64,000 nt of DNA from assembly GCA_017306865.1 (NCBI GenBank), contig JAFKHH010000015.1, positions 62,001-126,000 of the forward strand, given 5' to 3'. This DNA comes from Filimonas sp. (GTDB lineage Bacteria; Bacteroidota; Bacteroidia; Chitinophagales; Chitinophagaceae). The notes beneath the pieces are model-generated. The model was not told the DNA's origin and did not search any database. It saw nothing but the letters and a program-made list of their open reading frames with translations. This document shows positions 26,111-34,124 of this stretch, in pieces. A program made the position numbers and the translations under genes. Numbering within the stretch: the first letter of the stretch is position 1; each line of letters begins with the position of its first letter.

Positions 26111-27001
26111 TCAATTCCTGAAGGTGCGCGGTGTCATACTTGTCTGTTTCTTGAAGAAGTTATTGAAATAAGCCGGGTATTCGAAGCCCAGGCTGTACGC
26201 AATCTGTGAAACATTCCAGTCCGTATGGATCAGTAAAGCCTTTGCTTCCTTTATAATGCGCTCAGAGATCAGTTCTGTAGTTGTTTTACCCGTTACTTCC
26301 TTCACTGCACGGTTCAGGTGGTTTACATGCACGGATAGGCGCGTGGCATAGTCATTCGCGCTTTTCAATTGAAAGGAATGATCTGTATTGTCAATCGGGA
26401 ATTGTCTTTCCAGTAACTCTACGAATAAGGTAGCGATGCGGGATGCGGCATTCTGATGTGTGAAATAAGTGTCCGCCGGTTTCATCTTCAGTGCCTCGTG
26501 TATGATCAGGCTTGTGTAATTGTGCAGTAAGTCATACTTATATATATACTCCGAGTCTATTTCCTCCAGCATTCGTTCAAAAATAGAAGCGATGAGCGCC
26601 TGTTGTTTTTCTGCCAGGAAATATACCGGGTTAGAACCAATCTTAAAGATAGGAGAGTTGTTCAGGTTTTCGTTCCGGTTATTTGTGTTGAAAAAGCCTT
26701 CCGTAAAAAGGCAGAAATAACCTTTTTGCTCCTCGCTGGAAGCTTCCCATGAGTACGGAACGTTTGGGTTGGAAAACAAAAGCGCCGGCTGGTCAATAGT
26801 GATGCCCTTGTCGGCATAATACAGTGTGCCGGAGCCGATCATATAAGAAATTTTATAGAAGTCCCTGCGACTGTAATTGGTTGGACGGCAAAAGAATTCT
26901 TCCCGCCTGTACACATTAAAGTGCCCGAATGCTTTATTCGATTCAGGAAATGGGGCATTGCTATTCTGGTAAAACTCACGAAGGGATTCTGCTCTGCTCA
27001 T
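26111..27001 (-). CDS. AraC family transcriptional regulator
   Basis: 296 residues: an N-terminal cupin-like sensor (FYKISYMIGSGTLYYADKG) and a C-terminal AraC double helix-turn-helix (about 200-295) with VSQIAYSLGFEYPAYFNNFFKK (quoted in part as AYSLGFEYPAYFNNFFKK). It lies upstream of the aldo/keto reductase on the same strand, so it is a candidate regulator of that gene, as similar pairs are frequent in Bacteroidota. The MITE copy in between may affect their link. Confidence 0.92.
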   Translation of the reverse strand: MSRAESLREFYQNSNAPFPESNKAFGHFNVYRREEFFCRPTNYSRRDFYKISYMIGSGTLYYADKGITIDQPALLFSNPNVPYSWEASSEEQKGYFCLFTEGFFNTNNRNENLNNSPIFKIGSNPVYFLAEKQQALIASIFERMLEEIDSEYIYKYDLLHNYTSLIIHEALKMKPADTYFTHQNAASRIATLFVELLERQFPIDNTDHSFQLKSANDYATRLSVHVNHLNRAVKEVTGKTTTELISERIIKEAKALLIHTDWNVSQIAYSLGFEYPAYFNNFFKKQTSMTPRTFRN

Positions 27002-27399
27002 GGAGCAAAATTATGAAATTCAAACAAAAAATCAGATTTGAGATTTGGGATTTGAAATTTGAGATGAGAAAGTGGTAATATATTATTGATGGATAATGCA
27101 AGGGGTAATCTCAAATCTTAAATGTAATGTCATTAAGTTAAGAGAATTCCATTGGTCGGGTTTCATTCGCTGGTAACTCAAATATCGCAAAGACTGCAGA
27201 GAATGCGCAGAGGTCGCAAAGCGGCCTCTCTATGTGATCTATGCACTCTTTATACAAACAATCTTTGCTATTAATCAGCAAGAAAATAAAAACTATGTGC
27301 CTTTGTACCTATGCTTACTATGTGTTTAAAAATATTCGCTTCGGTCGTTAATATTCTTTCTCGCTTAACTTAATGACATTGAATCTTAAATGTCAAATC
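27002..27399. other. Intergenic stretch bounded by a perfect 17-bp inverted repeat
   Basis: No gene seen. A perfect 17-bp inverted repeat, AATGTCATTAAGTTAAG at 27126-27142 and its complement at 27364-27380, encloses about 220 bp. Outside it are runs of the word GAGATTTGGGATTTG. Inside is the patch CGCAAAGACTGCAGAGAATG. The enclosed segment could be an insertion into a hairpin, as seen for MITE copy 6, but it has no match to that family. Confidence 0.5.
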
Positions 27400-27855
27400 T
27401 CACATTTTAAAAAGTCTTTCATCAAAGCGGAAGTCGTCTGCGGCCCGTAGTTTCACCTTTTTGAAAGAAGGATGTTCGGGGTTGATCAGGTAATTATGTT
27501 CTTGCTGTATAACTGCCGACGGGCATTTAATAACCAGGTGTTTGTTAGACTTTAAGATCTCGCTGCCCATCCATTGAGAGTAATCAAAGTCGTTCCACCA
27601 GTTTTTTTTCAGCTCATCCAGTTTTATTTCATGTGGAATGGTGTGTGCAGGCAGTTCTATGGACACCAATTGAAGGGATTGTACCTGCGACAATGTATCT
27701 GCATTTACCAATACTTCTAACACGGTGAGTGAAATACATTCACTTGTATAGAGAACGGGGATGCCTTGCAGATTCCATCTGCCGCCAAATAGTTTAGCGC
27801 CGGTGCCTGATAGGTCTGTAGCAAATTTCTTTTGAGCCAGTCTGTATAAAATCAT
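27400..27855 (-). CDS. RES domain toxin
   Basis: 151 residues covering a whole RES domain. Expected active-site residues are R26 (FGGRWN), E47 (TVLEVL) and S113 (KCPSAV), plus Y36 in PVLYTSE. RES toxins degrade NAD+ by phosphorolysis or hydrolysis and stop growth. The gene overlaps the upstream antitoxin gene by 4 bp (ATGA), the usual order with antitoxin first. Complete and apparently intact. Confidence 0.93.
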   Translation of the reverse strand: MILYRLAQKKFATDLSGTGAKLFGGRWNLQGIPVLYTSECISLTVLEVLVNADTLSQVQSLQLVSIELPAHTIPHEIKLDELKKNWWNDFDYSQWMGSEILKSNKHLVIKCPSAVIQQEHNYLINPEHPSFKKVKLRAADDFRFDERLFKM

Positions 27856-28310
27856 GAATAAACGCCGTATTGTATTCTTCCAATTTGATCAATGGTATCC
27901 TGGATACCCTGAGTTGTATATAAAGATTCAAAATTTAGCACTTGCCCCAATACTTTTTTTTCCTTTTTCAACCATTCATAGAAGGCGGCAGGTGTGGTAA
28001 ACGTTTCCAGCCCCATGTCTATAAGCTGCTCTATATGCAAGAGCCTGTCTACATGAAGCCCCTCAAAACTTTTGGCCTCTTTTGCATAGCGCTGTAAAGT
28101 TCTTTCTGACAGGTGCAATATACCAGCCCATTCTTTTTGTGTAAAAGGAACTTTTGCCTCTATTTTTTCAAATTTTTTATACGTAAAGTCTGCCACTACA
28201 GGCATACGTTTTGCCGGATTGCCATAAACAGCGGCAGATTCATTCAACTGCATGGAATTTGGATCTGGTTCACGGGTACTATATTTTTTCGATTTCGCTG
28301 CTTTTGCCAT
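27852..28310 (-). CDS. Xre/MbcA/ParS family antitoxin
   Basis: 152 residues. The Xre-like N-terminal helix-turn-helix lies at about 45-95 (FTQKEWAGILHLSERTLQRYAKE), and the ParS/MbcA toxin-binding C-terminal region at about 95-150 (YEWLKKEKKVLGQ). The last residues normally plug the toxin active site. It is co-transcribed with the RES toxin. The promoter carries a TGTCG...CGACA repeat around the -7 box, which fits autorepression. Confidence 0.92.
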   Translation of the reverse strand: MAKAAKSKKYSTREPDPNSMQLNESAAVYGNPAKRMPVVADFTYKKFEKIEAKVPFTQKEWAGILHLSERTLQRYAKEAKSFEGLHVDRLLHIEQLIDMGLETFTTPAAFYEWLKKEKKVLGQVLNFESLYTTQGIQDTIDQIGRIQYGVYS

Positions 28311-28321
28311 AACGCGTCATT

Positions 28322-28341
28322 TGTCGCACAAATATACGACA
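28322..28341 (-). promoter_or_regulatory. Toxin-antitoxin promoter and operator
   Basis: On the minus strand the -7 box TATATTTG (28329-28336) lies between TGTCG and CGACA half-sites (28322-28326 and 28337-28341). The start codon is 12 bp beyond. A further small palindrome GACA-AG-TGTC overlaps upstream. The layout suggests autorepression by the Xre antitoxin. Confidence 0.55.
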
Positions 28342-28396
28342 CTTGTCTTGTTTTTCCCATTTTATAAATATTTTCCCTTTTTTGTTACCGTTAAGA

Positions 28397-28404
28397 TAGT
28401 TTTG
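28397..28404 (+). promoter_or_regulatory. -7 box before the ABC-2 permease
   Basis: TAGTTTTG matches TAnnTTTG and lies 18 bp before the ATG at 28423. No clear -33 element. It is divergent from the toxin-antitoxin promoter, 60 bp away. Confidence 0.4.
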
Positions 28405-28422
28405 CTTCTTTAACAAGTCTTT

Positions 28423-29535
28423 ATGCAGGAAAATTATAGCCAGCTACGTGGTATGCTGGCCATTACAAGGGCAAGTTTACGCGCAACATTCCGTAGTCCG
28501 TCAGCAGTTGTTTTCAGTATTGGTTTCCCGCTCATTTTTATCCTTGTATTTGGGTTTTTAGGGGGTGGAGGCAATGTCTCCTTCAAAATAGCTTTTGCAG
28601 AAGGTTCAGATACCTCCAACGGTATTTATAAAGCCTTGCGCAATTTTCCGGCAGTAAAGGTTGTAGAAAAAACACCGGAGGAAGAAAAAGAAGACCTGGA
28701 AAAAGGCCGCTTACTGGCAATATTGGATATCAGGAAAAATGCAGATACAACGGGCGCTGATTACCAGATAGGTCTGAAAAGTTCTGAAGCAGTAAACATG
28801 CAGAACCTCACTTTTTTTAAAGATGTGTTCCTGTCAGGAGTGATCAGCCAGATCAATAATGCAAAATATGGCCATATAAAAAGTGTAGCACAGATTAATC
28901 CCCAGATAGAAAAAATACCGGGCCGTGTGTACCGTACCATCGACTTTATATTACCAGGCCAGTTAGGCTTTTCCTTATTGAGTGCAGGTATTTTTGGTGT
29001 GGCATTCCTTTTCTTCAACCTGAGGCAGCAATTGGTATTAAAACGCTTTTTCGCTACACCTATCAGGCGTTCTTATATTGTTTTAGGCGAGGCATTAAGC
29101 CGTGTTATCTTCCAGATGATAACAGCGGTGATCATTATAGGCGTAGGCACGCTGGCCTTTCATTTTACACTCGTAAAAGGTTTTGAAACTTTTATAGAGA
29201 TCATGTTGCTTAGTTTCCTTGCGCTGATCGTATTTATGGGCTTTGGTTTTGTGGTAAGCGGCGTAGCAAAAAATGAAAGTACAATACCTCCGTTTGCCAA
29301 CTTATTTACGTTGCCCCAGTTTCTATTAGCGGGAACATTCTTTTCTATAGATGCATTTCCATCCTGGTTACAACCTATTTGTAAAATATTGCCGCTAACG
29401 CATTTCAATAATGCCATGCGTAATATTGCATTTGAAGGTGCAAGCCTGCTCAGTTGCTGGCGCGAGATCGGCATATTAGCTATATGGGGAGTCGTTATTT
29501 ATGCCATAGCGATCAAGGTGTTTAAGTGGGAATAG
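28423..29535 (+). CDS. ABC-2 type transporter permease
   Basis: 370 residues. One N-terminal membrane helix (about 25-48) is followed by an extracytoplasmic domain of about 130 residues, then five helices from about 185 to 365, with the conserved PLTHFNNAMRNIAFEG just before the last ones. This is the ABC-2 membrane subunit used for drug, lipid or polymer export (YhhJ/YadH-like group). No ATP-binding gene is adjacent, which is unusual; the partner must be encoded elsewhere. It is followed by an SRPBCC gene. Confidence 0.9.
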   Translation: MQENYSQLRGMLAITRASLRATFRSPSAVVFSIGFPLIFILVFGFLGGGGNVSFKIAFAEGSDTSNGIYKALRNFPAVKVVEKTPEEEKEDLEKGRLLAILDIRKNADTTGADYQIGLKSSEAVNMQNLTFFKDVFLSGVISQINNAKYGHIKSVAQINPQIEKIPGRVYRTIDFILPGQLGFSLLSAGIFGVAFLFFNLRQQLVLKRFFATPIRRSYIVLGEALSRVIFQMITAVIIIGVGTLAFHFTLVKGFETFIEIMLLSFLALIVFMGFGFVVSGVAKNESTIPPFANLFTLPQFLLAGTFFSIDAFPSWLQPICKILPLTHFNNAMRNIAFEGASLLSCWREIGILAIWGVVIYAIAIKVFKWE

Positions 29536-29629
29536 GCAATCGTGAGTCGTGAACCGGGAATCGTGAATAAAGCCATTCAACAATTCAACCATATAGCAAT
29601 ATATCAATTCAACCATTTTCAAATTATAT

Positions 29630-30118
29630 ATGCGTTTCGTAAAGCTCGGTATTATCAGTTTTGTTGTTTTATTCCTGCTGCTGACAGCAATAGGTAGTCT
29701 TTTTCCTTCCAATGTCATTGTGTCCCGTGCCGTAGACATTGCAGTGAGTGCAGATAGCGTAAAGCCGTATATAGCACAGTACAGTAAATGGAATGACTGG
29801 ATGGAAGGAGCGAAGACCAGTGAGTTGAAAGTGGTGGCAAAAGATAGTACAGAAGCTTTCTTTGGCACGATGATTATTCGCGAAACGGCACAGACAGACA
29901 GCTCGTGGAGCCACGACTGGAAGGGGCGCAGTACCGTACAGCACTCTACTATACAGGTTATACCCGGCGCTACATTCTGTACTGTTCAGTGGAAATTTGA
30001 ACAGCACTTAAAGTGGTATCCGTGGGAGAAATTCAGCAGTATGATGAATGATAAAATTCTCGGTACTTCTATGGAAAAAAGCCTGGCGAATCTTAAACAA
30101 CAATTAGAACATCATTAA
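29630..30118 (+). CDS. SRPBCC family protein with N-terminal membrane anchor
   Basis: 162 residues. The first 27 form a membrane helix (LGIISFVVLFLLLTAIGSLF), followed by a START-like domain (VIVSRAVDIAVSADSVKPYI, then QYSKWNDWM). Family: polyketide cyclase/dehydrase-like. The gap to the permease gene is 94 bp and holds repeated short words, so co-transcription is possible but not certain. Ligand unknown. Confidence 0.82.
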   Translation: MRFVKLGIISFVVLFLLLTAIGSLFPSNVIVSRAVDIAVSADSVKPYIAQYSKWNDWMEGAKTSELKVVAKDSTEAFFGTMIIRETAQTDSSWSHDWKGRSTVQHSTIQVIPGATFCTVQWKFEQHLKWYPWEKFSSMMNDKILGTSMEKSLANLKQQLEHH

Positions 30119-30124
30119 TAGAGT

Positions 30125-30184
30125 GTGAGTGGTGAGTTGTCAGTAGCGAGTAAGCCCATTCACAACTGACAACTCACCACTCAC
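30125..30184. terminator. Convergent terminator hairpin, perfect 19-bp stem
   Basis: Arms GTGAGTGGTGAGTTGTCAG (30125-30143) and its exact complement (30166-30184) flank a 22-base loop. The right arm includes the last base of the bioA stop. It separates the convergent SRPBCC and bioA genes. The arm is built from the repeated word GTGAGTTGTCAG that recurs near 31540. Confidence 0.75.
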
Positions 30185-31479
30185 TAATCATTCAATACAC
30201 TCAATAGCGTTTCATAAATTGTATTCAATTCCTCTTGCGTAATGCAATATGGCGGCATAAGGTAAACGGCGTTGCCCAGGGGGCGAATATAAACGCCTTT
30301 AGCCATACACTTTTGAGTGATTTCCTGGCTTATGTTATTCAGGTATTCATCTTTACCTTTATCTATTTCAAATGCAATGATGGTTCCCTGCGTGCGTATA
30401 TTTTTTACAGAAAACCCCTTAGCCTCGCGTGCAGCTAATTTTGCAGCAAACAGTTGATGTTGCGCAGTAAGCCATTCTATTTTTTCAATTACATTATTTT
30501 GTTTCACCAGGTCCAGGCTGGCAATTGCAGCCGTACAAGCCAGCGGGTTGGCTGTAAACGAGTGGCCATGGAAAAATGTTTTCAGCTTGTCGTCATTTAC
30601 ATACGCATTGTAGATCTTATCAGAACAGGCCGTAACGCCGAGCGCCATAGTACCTCCGGTTAAACCTTTGCTCAGGCAAATAATATCCGGCTTGTGTTGC
30701 ATGTGTTCGCTGGCAAATAATTTACCTGTGCGCCCAAACCCGGTCATTACCTCATCTGCAATACAGATAATGCCTGTTTCCTGCATGATGCCCAGTAGCT
30801 CGTCCAGTAAGGCTGCATCATACATTTTCATGCCGCCAGCACCCTGTACCAATGGCTCATAGATAAAAGCCGCCACTTCATGTCCGTACTCTTCCAGCAA
30901 AGCTTTTGTTTGCTTTATATTATCCTTTTCAGGCGTATCTATAAACAATACTTCAAATAACAGGTCGTGGAAGGCCATGGTAAACACGCCACGGTCGCTT
31001 ACGCTCATGGCGCCGAACGTGTCACCGTGATACGAATTTTTAAAAGCAATGATCTTATTCCGTTTAATGCCTTTGTGTACGCCGTTTTCGTACGCCTGGT
31101 TCCACCAGTATTGGATCGCCATTTTCAACGATACTTCCGTAGAAGTAGAACCATTGTCGCTGTAAAAGATACGGGTAAAGTTTTGTGGTAGCAGTGTAAC
31201 CAGTCTTTCCGCCAGTTCTATAGCCGGTTTATGTGTGAAGCCTGCAAAGATCACTTGTTCCAGTTCCAGTGCCTGCTGGTACAGTTTTTCCGCTATGTAA
31301 GGGTGTGCATGCCCATGCAAAGTCACCCACCAGCTACTCACCGCATCAATATATGCGTGTCCTTCACTATCATACAGCAAAGAGCCTTTACCGCGCTCTA
31401 TAAATATTGGGTCGAGGCGTTCCTTTTGTGGAGTAAAAGGGTGCCATATGTATTTTCGGTCTTTCTCTATCCAGTTCAT
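30184..31479 (-). CDS. bioA: Adenosylmethionine-8-amino-7-oxononanoate transaminase
   Basis: 431 residues from the ATG at 31479; the frame continues upstream into repeat-rich DNA and a later start is better. It is a class III aminotransferase with the PLP lysine K271 (CLSKGLTGG), D242 (ADEVMTGFGRTG), and the BioA-specific WHPFTPQ (12-18) and SSWWVTLHGH (48-57) substrate segments. It converts KAPA to DAPA in biotin synthesis with S-adenosylmethionine as amino donor. No other bio genes are in the window. Confidence 0.94.
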   Translation of the reverse strand: MNWIEKDRKYIWHPFTPQKERLDPIFIERGKGSLLYDSEGHAYIDAVSSWWVTLHGHAHPYIAEKLYQQALELEQVIFAGFTHKPAIELAERLVTLLPQNFTRIFYSDNGSTSTEVSLKMAIQYWWNQAYENGVHKGIKRNKIIAFKNSYHGDTFGAMSVSDRGVFTMAFHDLLFEVLFIDTPEKDNIKQTKALLEEYGHEVAAFIYEPLVQGAGGMKMYDAALLDELLGIMQETGIICIADEVMTGFGRTGKLFASEHMQHKPDIICLSKGLTGGTMALGVTACSDKIYNAYVNDDKLKTFFHGHSFTANPLACTAAIASLDLVKQNNVIEKIEWLTAQHQLFAAKLAAREAKGFSVKNIRTQGTIIAFEIDKGKDEYLNNISQEITQKCMAKGVYIRPLGNAVYLMPPYCITQEELNTIYETLLSVLND

Positions 31480-31609
31480 GAGAGCAAAGGTACGTAAACG
31501 TGAAACGTGAGACATGAATCGTGAATGGGCTTATGTGAGTAGTGAGTTGTCAGTTGTGAGTAAGCCATTGACGTCTCACGATTGACGATTCTCGTCTCAC
31601 GCCCCTGCT

Positions 31610-31617
31610 TATCTTTG
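31610..31617 (+). promoter_or_regulatory. -7 box before the ECF sigma factor gene
   Basis: TATCTTTG matches TAnnTTTG and lies 72 bp before the ATG at 31690. Just upstream is a run of near-repeats of CGTGAGACG-type words (31498-31600). Confidence 0.4.
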
Positions 31618-31689
31618 CAACCCGGAAAATAATTTTTGCCCATATGCAACGGTTCTTTTCCGCCCGTTGTCAACTTCACGAATTCAGAC

Positions 31690-32250
31690 ATGACAGAGAC
31701 CCGCAGACTCATAAAAGCCTGCATTGCAGGTGATGAATCTGCCCAGAAGCAACTATACGATACGTTTGCCGGGCAGATGCTGGGTGTTTGCTATAGGTAC
31801 ACCAAGTCGATGGATGATGCCCAGGATGTACTGCAGGAAGGGTTTATCAATATATTCCGCAACCTGCATCAGTATAAAGAGGAGGGCGAGCTGGGCGCAT
31901 GGGTACGCCGCATTATGGTGAACGCCGCATTAAATTTCCTGAAGCAGAGTAAGAAATATCAATCAGAAATGCTGATGAAGGAAGAGTACCTGCACCCCGT
32001 GTCCGACGAAAACCCAATCATTAAACTAAGTGTAAAAGAGATCACTGCTTTGGTGAGACAATTGCCTGCGGGTTACCAGGCCATATTCAACCTGCATGCA
32101 ATAGAAGGATATACGCATGTGCAGATCGCAAAAATGCTGGGGATTAGTGAAGGAACATCAAGGTCACAATATATGCGAGCAAGAAACCTGCTACTAATGT
32201 GGCTGGAAAAATACAATCTTGATTCTAAAACTATTAATTATGCCGGATAA
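31690..32250 (+). CDS. ECF-type RNA polymerase sigma-70 factor
   Basis: 186 residues from the ATG at 31690 (MTETRRLIKACIAGDESAQ). Region 2 lies at about 22-90 with the RPOL-binding helix DAQDVLQEGFINIFRNLHQY, and region 4 at about 125-178 with the helix-turn-helix YTHVQIAKMLGISEGTSRSQ. The gene overlaps its downstream partner by 11 bp. The partner has a cytoplasmic N-terminus and one membrane helix, as expected of an anti-sigma factor. This points to a cell-envelope signal pathway. Confidence 0.94.
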   Translation: MTETRRLIKACIAGDESAQKQLYDTFAGQMLGVCYRYTKSMDDAQDVLQEGFINIFRNLHQYKEEGELGAWVRRIMVNAALNFLKQSKKYQSEMLMKEEYLHPVSDENPIIKLSVKEITALVRQLPAGYQAIFNLHAIEGYTHVQIAKMLGISEGTSRSQYMRARNLLLMWLEKYNLDSKTINYAG

Positions 32251-33691
32251 GTCATTGGAACAGCAGATGCAGGAAATGCTGTCCGGTTTAGAATTTAAGC
32301 CGGATGATAAAGTGTGGGAAGTAGTCAGAACAGAGATCCGTGAGGATAAGAAAAGGCGCTTTGCATTCTGGTGGTGGCTGCTGCCCGCAATACTTGTAGG
32401 GGGCATCGGTGCGGGACTTTATCTACACAAAGGCTCAGGTGCAAAACAAACAACACCGCCGGCAATAACACAGCACGCGGAAAAGCCTGGTGGTAAAATT
32501 GTACAACAACAGCAACCCGTTAATACGATAACAGATAATGTAAACAAAGATGCAGATGAAGAGAAGACAGGAACAACATTATCTCACGATCAATTGATAA
32601 CATCAGCTCACACGCAGGAAAAAAACGCACAGCGAACTGTGAGTGAAAAAGATAAAGAAGGGAATTTCTCCGCAGGCCAAAGTAAAGTTGTGCAGGCAAA
32701 TACTACATCACAAAAATCTGATCTGCCGGTGGGTAATGGTCAGGCGCAATCCAAACCGGTTGATAATATACTGCAAAGCCAGGTAACAAGTCCTGACACG
32801 AAGACTGAAATACCTGGTCAATCTGTTGTACAAGAGCCTGTGGTTGTAAAAACAGAAACTGTTCTGGTAACGAAAGATCAGCATAGCGAACCGGTTGTTC
32901 AAAAAACAGACTCTGCTGCAACTGCAGCTCCTGCGGCAGTGATAGCCCATGCTAAGAAGAATAAAGCATGGAAGTTTTCTGCTGTAGCCGATGGTAGTGT
33001 GGCAAGACTTACAAAAGCAATTTCTTTTTTACCCGGAGCGAATGATGGCAGGTTATATGCGGATTATGCGGTTTCTAATCCTAACTCTGGATCTTCTCAG
33101 AATTATATAGCCACATATCGACAGCAAACACCGCTGAAGGGGTATAGCTGGTCAATAGGATTACGTGCGGAGAAATCATTAAATGACCGCTTCTCTTTTA
33201 TTACGGGGTTGCAGTACCAGTATGTTCACTATGCAAACAGCACATATACCGCGAAGGATTCTTTTGTGTATGTATCTGCTTCCAGTAGTTTTACCAATGC
33301 AGGGCGCATCACTTCTGCAGGTGTAAACGTGGATTATTCGTTGCATTATTTATCCATTCCATTATTACTGCAATACAAGATAGCAAAGCCGGTTTATGTA
33401 TTTGGAGGGCTGCAAAGCAGCTTCTTGCTAAGTGCAAAAAGAAGCGAGAAAAATATTGATTATTTAAATCAAAGTAACCTGACGACATCGGGTTCTGCAA
33501 AACCCGGTTTTTATTCTTACCAGGCGGCGCTTATGCTGGGCGCTAATGTTGCTGTGTATGATGGCAAAAAATATACATGGTTTGTTGCGCCTCATATCGA
33601 CTATGGTCTGTCTAAAACTTTTAAAGAAGACCTGGAGCGTAATAATGCGCTACGCTATGGCTTACAGTTGTCTATACAGTTAAAGAGATAA
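32240..33691 (+). CDS. Putative anti-sigma factor fused to outer-membrane beta-barrel domain
   Basis: 483 residues from the ATG at 32240, inside the sigma gene 3' end. Residues 1-46 are cytosolic and acidic (LEQQMQEMLSGLEFKPDD), followed by one membrane helix (FAFWWWLLPAILVGGIGAGLYL). A Gln/Thr/Lys-rich low-complexity linker runs from about 68 to 250. The C-terminal part resembles a PorT-like outer-membrane barrel (VDYSLHYLSIPLLLQYKI, FVAPHIDYGLSK, ending LQLSIQLKR). It would link inner and outer membranes. The anti-sigma role is inferred from overlap with the sigma gene. Confidence 0.78.
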   Translation: MPDKSLEQQMQEMLSGLEFKPDDKVWEVVRTEIREDKKRRFAFWWWLLPAILVGGIGAGLYLHKGSGAKQTTPPAITQHAEKPGGKIVQQQQPVNTITDNVNKDADEEKTGTTLSHDQLITSAHTQEKNAQRTVSEKDKEGNFSAGQSKVVQANTTSQKSDLPVGNGQAQSKPVDNILQSQVTSPDTKTEIPGQSVVQEPVVVKTETVLVTKDQHSEPVVQKTDSAATAAPAAVIAHAKKNKAWKFSAVADGSVARLTKAISFLPGANDGRLYADYAVSNPNSGSSQNYIATYRQQTPLKGYSWSIGLRAEKSLNDRFSFITGLQYQYVHYANSTYTAKDSFVYVSASSSFTNAGRITSAGVNVDYSLHYLSIPLLLQYKIAKPVYVFGGLQSSFLLSAKRSEKNIDYLNQSNLTTSGSAKPGFYSYQAALMLGANVAVYDGKKYTWFVAPHIDYGLSKTFKEDLERNNALRYGLQLSIQLKR

Positions 33692-33741
33692 GATGCTCTT
33701 GCTTTGCATATAATGCCGGGCAGGGAAGAAGTGAGTTACAC

Positions 33742-33771
33742 AAAGTCCTTTAGTATTTACTAAAGGACTTT
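33742..33771 (+). terminator. Terminator after the sigma/anti-sigma operon
   Basis: Perfect 12-bp stem AAAGTCCTTTAG / CTAAAGGACTTT with loop TATTTA and a following T-rich run. It lies 50 bp after the stop; MITE copy 5 begins 20 bp further on. Confidence 0.85.
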
Positions 33772-33790
33772 CTATTTTAATAATTACAAA

Positions 33791-34037
33791 CATTATTGTC
33801 CGACTAAAGTTAATAGGCCGTTGTCTGTAAATGTTTCCCAGAAAGGATTATAGGCGAAAAAGAATAGTCTCAGAATCAGGGGAGGTCCAATCAGTTTTTA
33901 AAGCGAAACGTTCGGCCTGCTTTTCTGCAGCCTTGATCTTTTTGGTTACTTTTTGTATCAAGACAAAAAGTAACACCGTCGGTAGACAAATGAGCGCTTG
34001 CAATTGATGAACCTCTAAACTTACCCGGACAATAATG
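33791..34037 (-). mobile_element. MITE-like element, copy 5 (internal deletion)
   Basis: Termini CATTATTGTCCG (33791) and CGGACAATAATG (to 34037) are perfect inverted repeats, flanked by AATTACAAA and AATTACAAG, an 8-of-9 target duplication. Hairpin 1 is intact. The far arm matches copy 1 (TGTTTCCCAGAAAG and surroundings), but most of hairpin 2 is gone: CGTTCGGCCT joins straight to GCTTTTCTGCAG. The joint falls at the microhomology GCCT. The rest of the gap 33692-34124 has only a terminator. Confidence 0.85.
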
Positions 34038-34124
34038 AATTACAAGCTTAAAATATTGTGTCTGCAATAAAACCATGCAACGGTTTCTGGTATTTCCTTT
34101 TCAGTAATGTAAAATAAATTAGCC

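Noticed and set aside
27190-27225. Patch CGCAAAGACTGCAGAGAATG and GGTCGCAAAG as a possible CRISPR or tandem repeat
   Set aside because: Only two or three imperfect units, no constant spacer length and no cas genes. It is more like low-complexity intergenic DNA.
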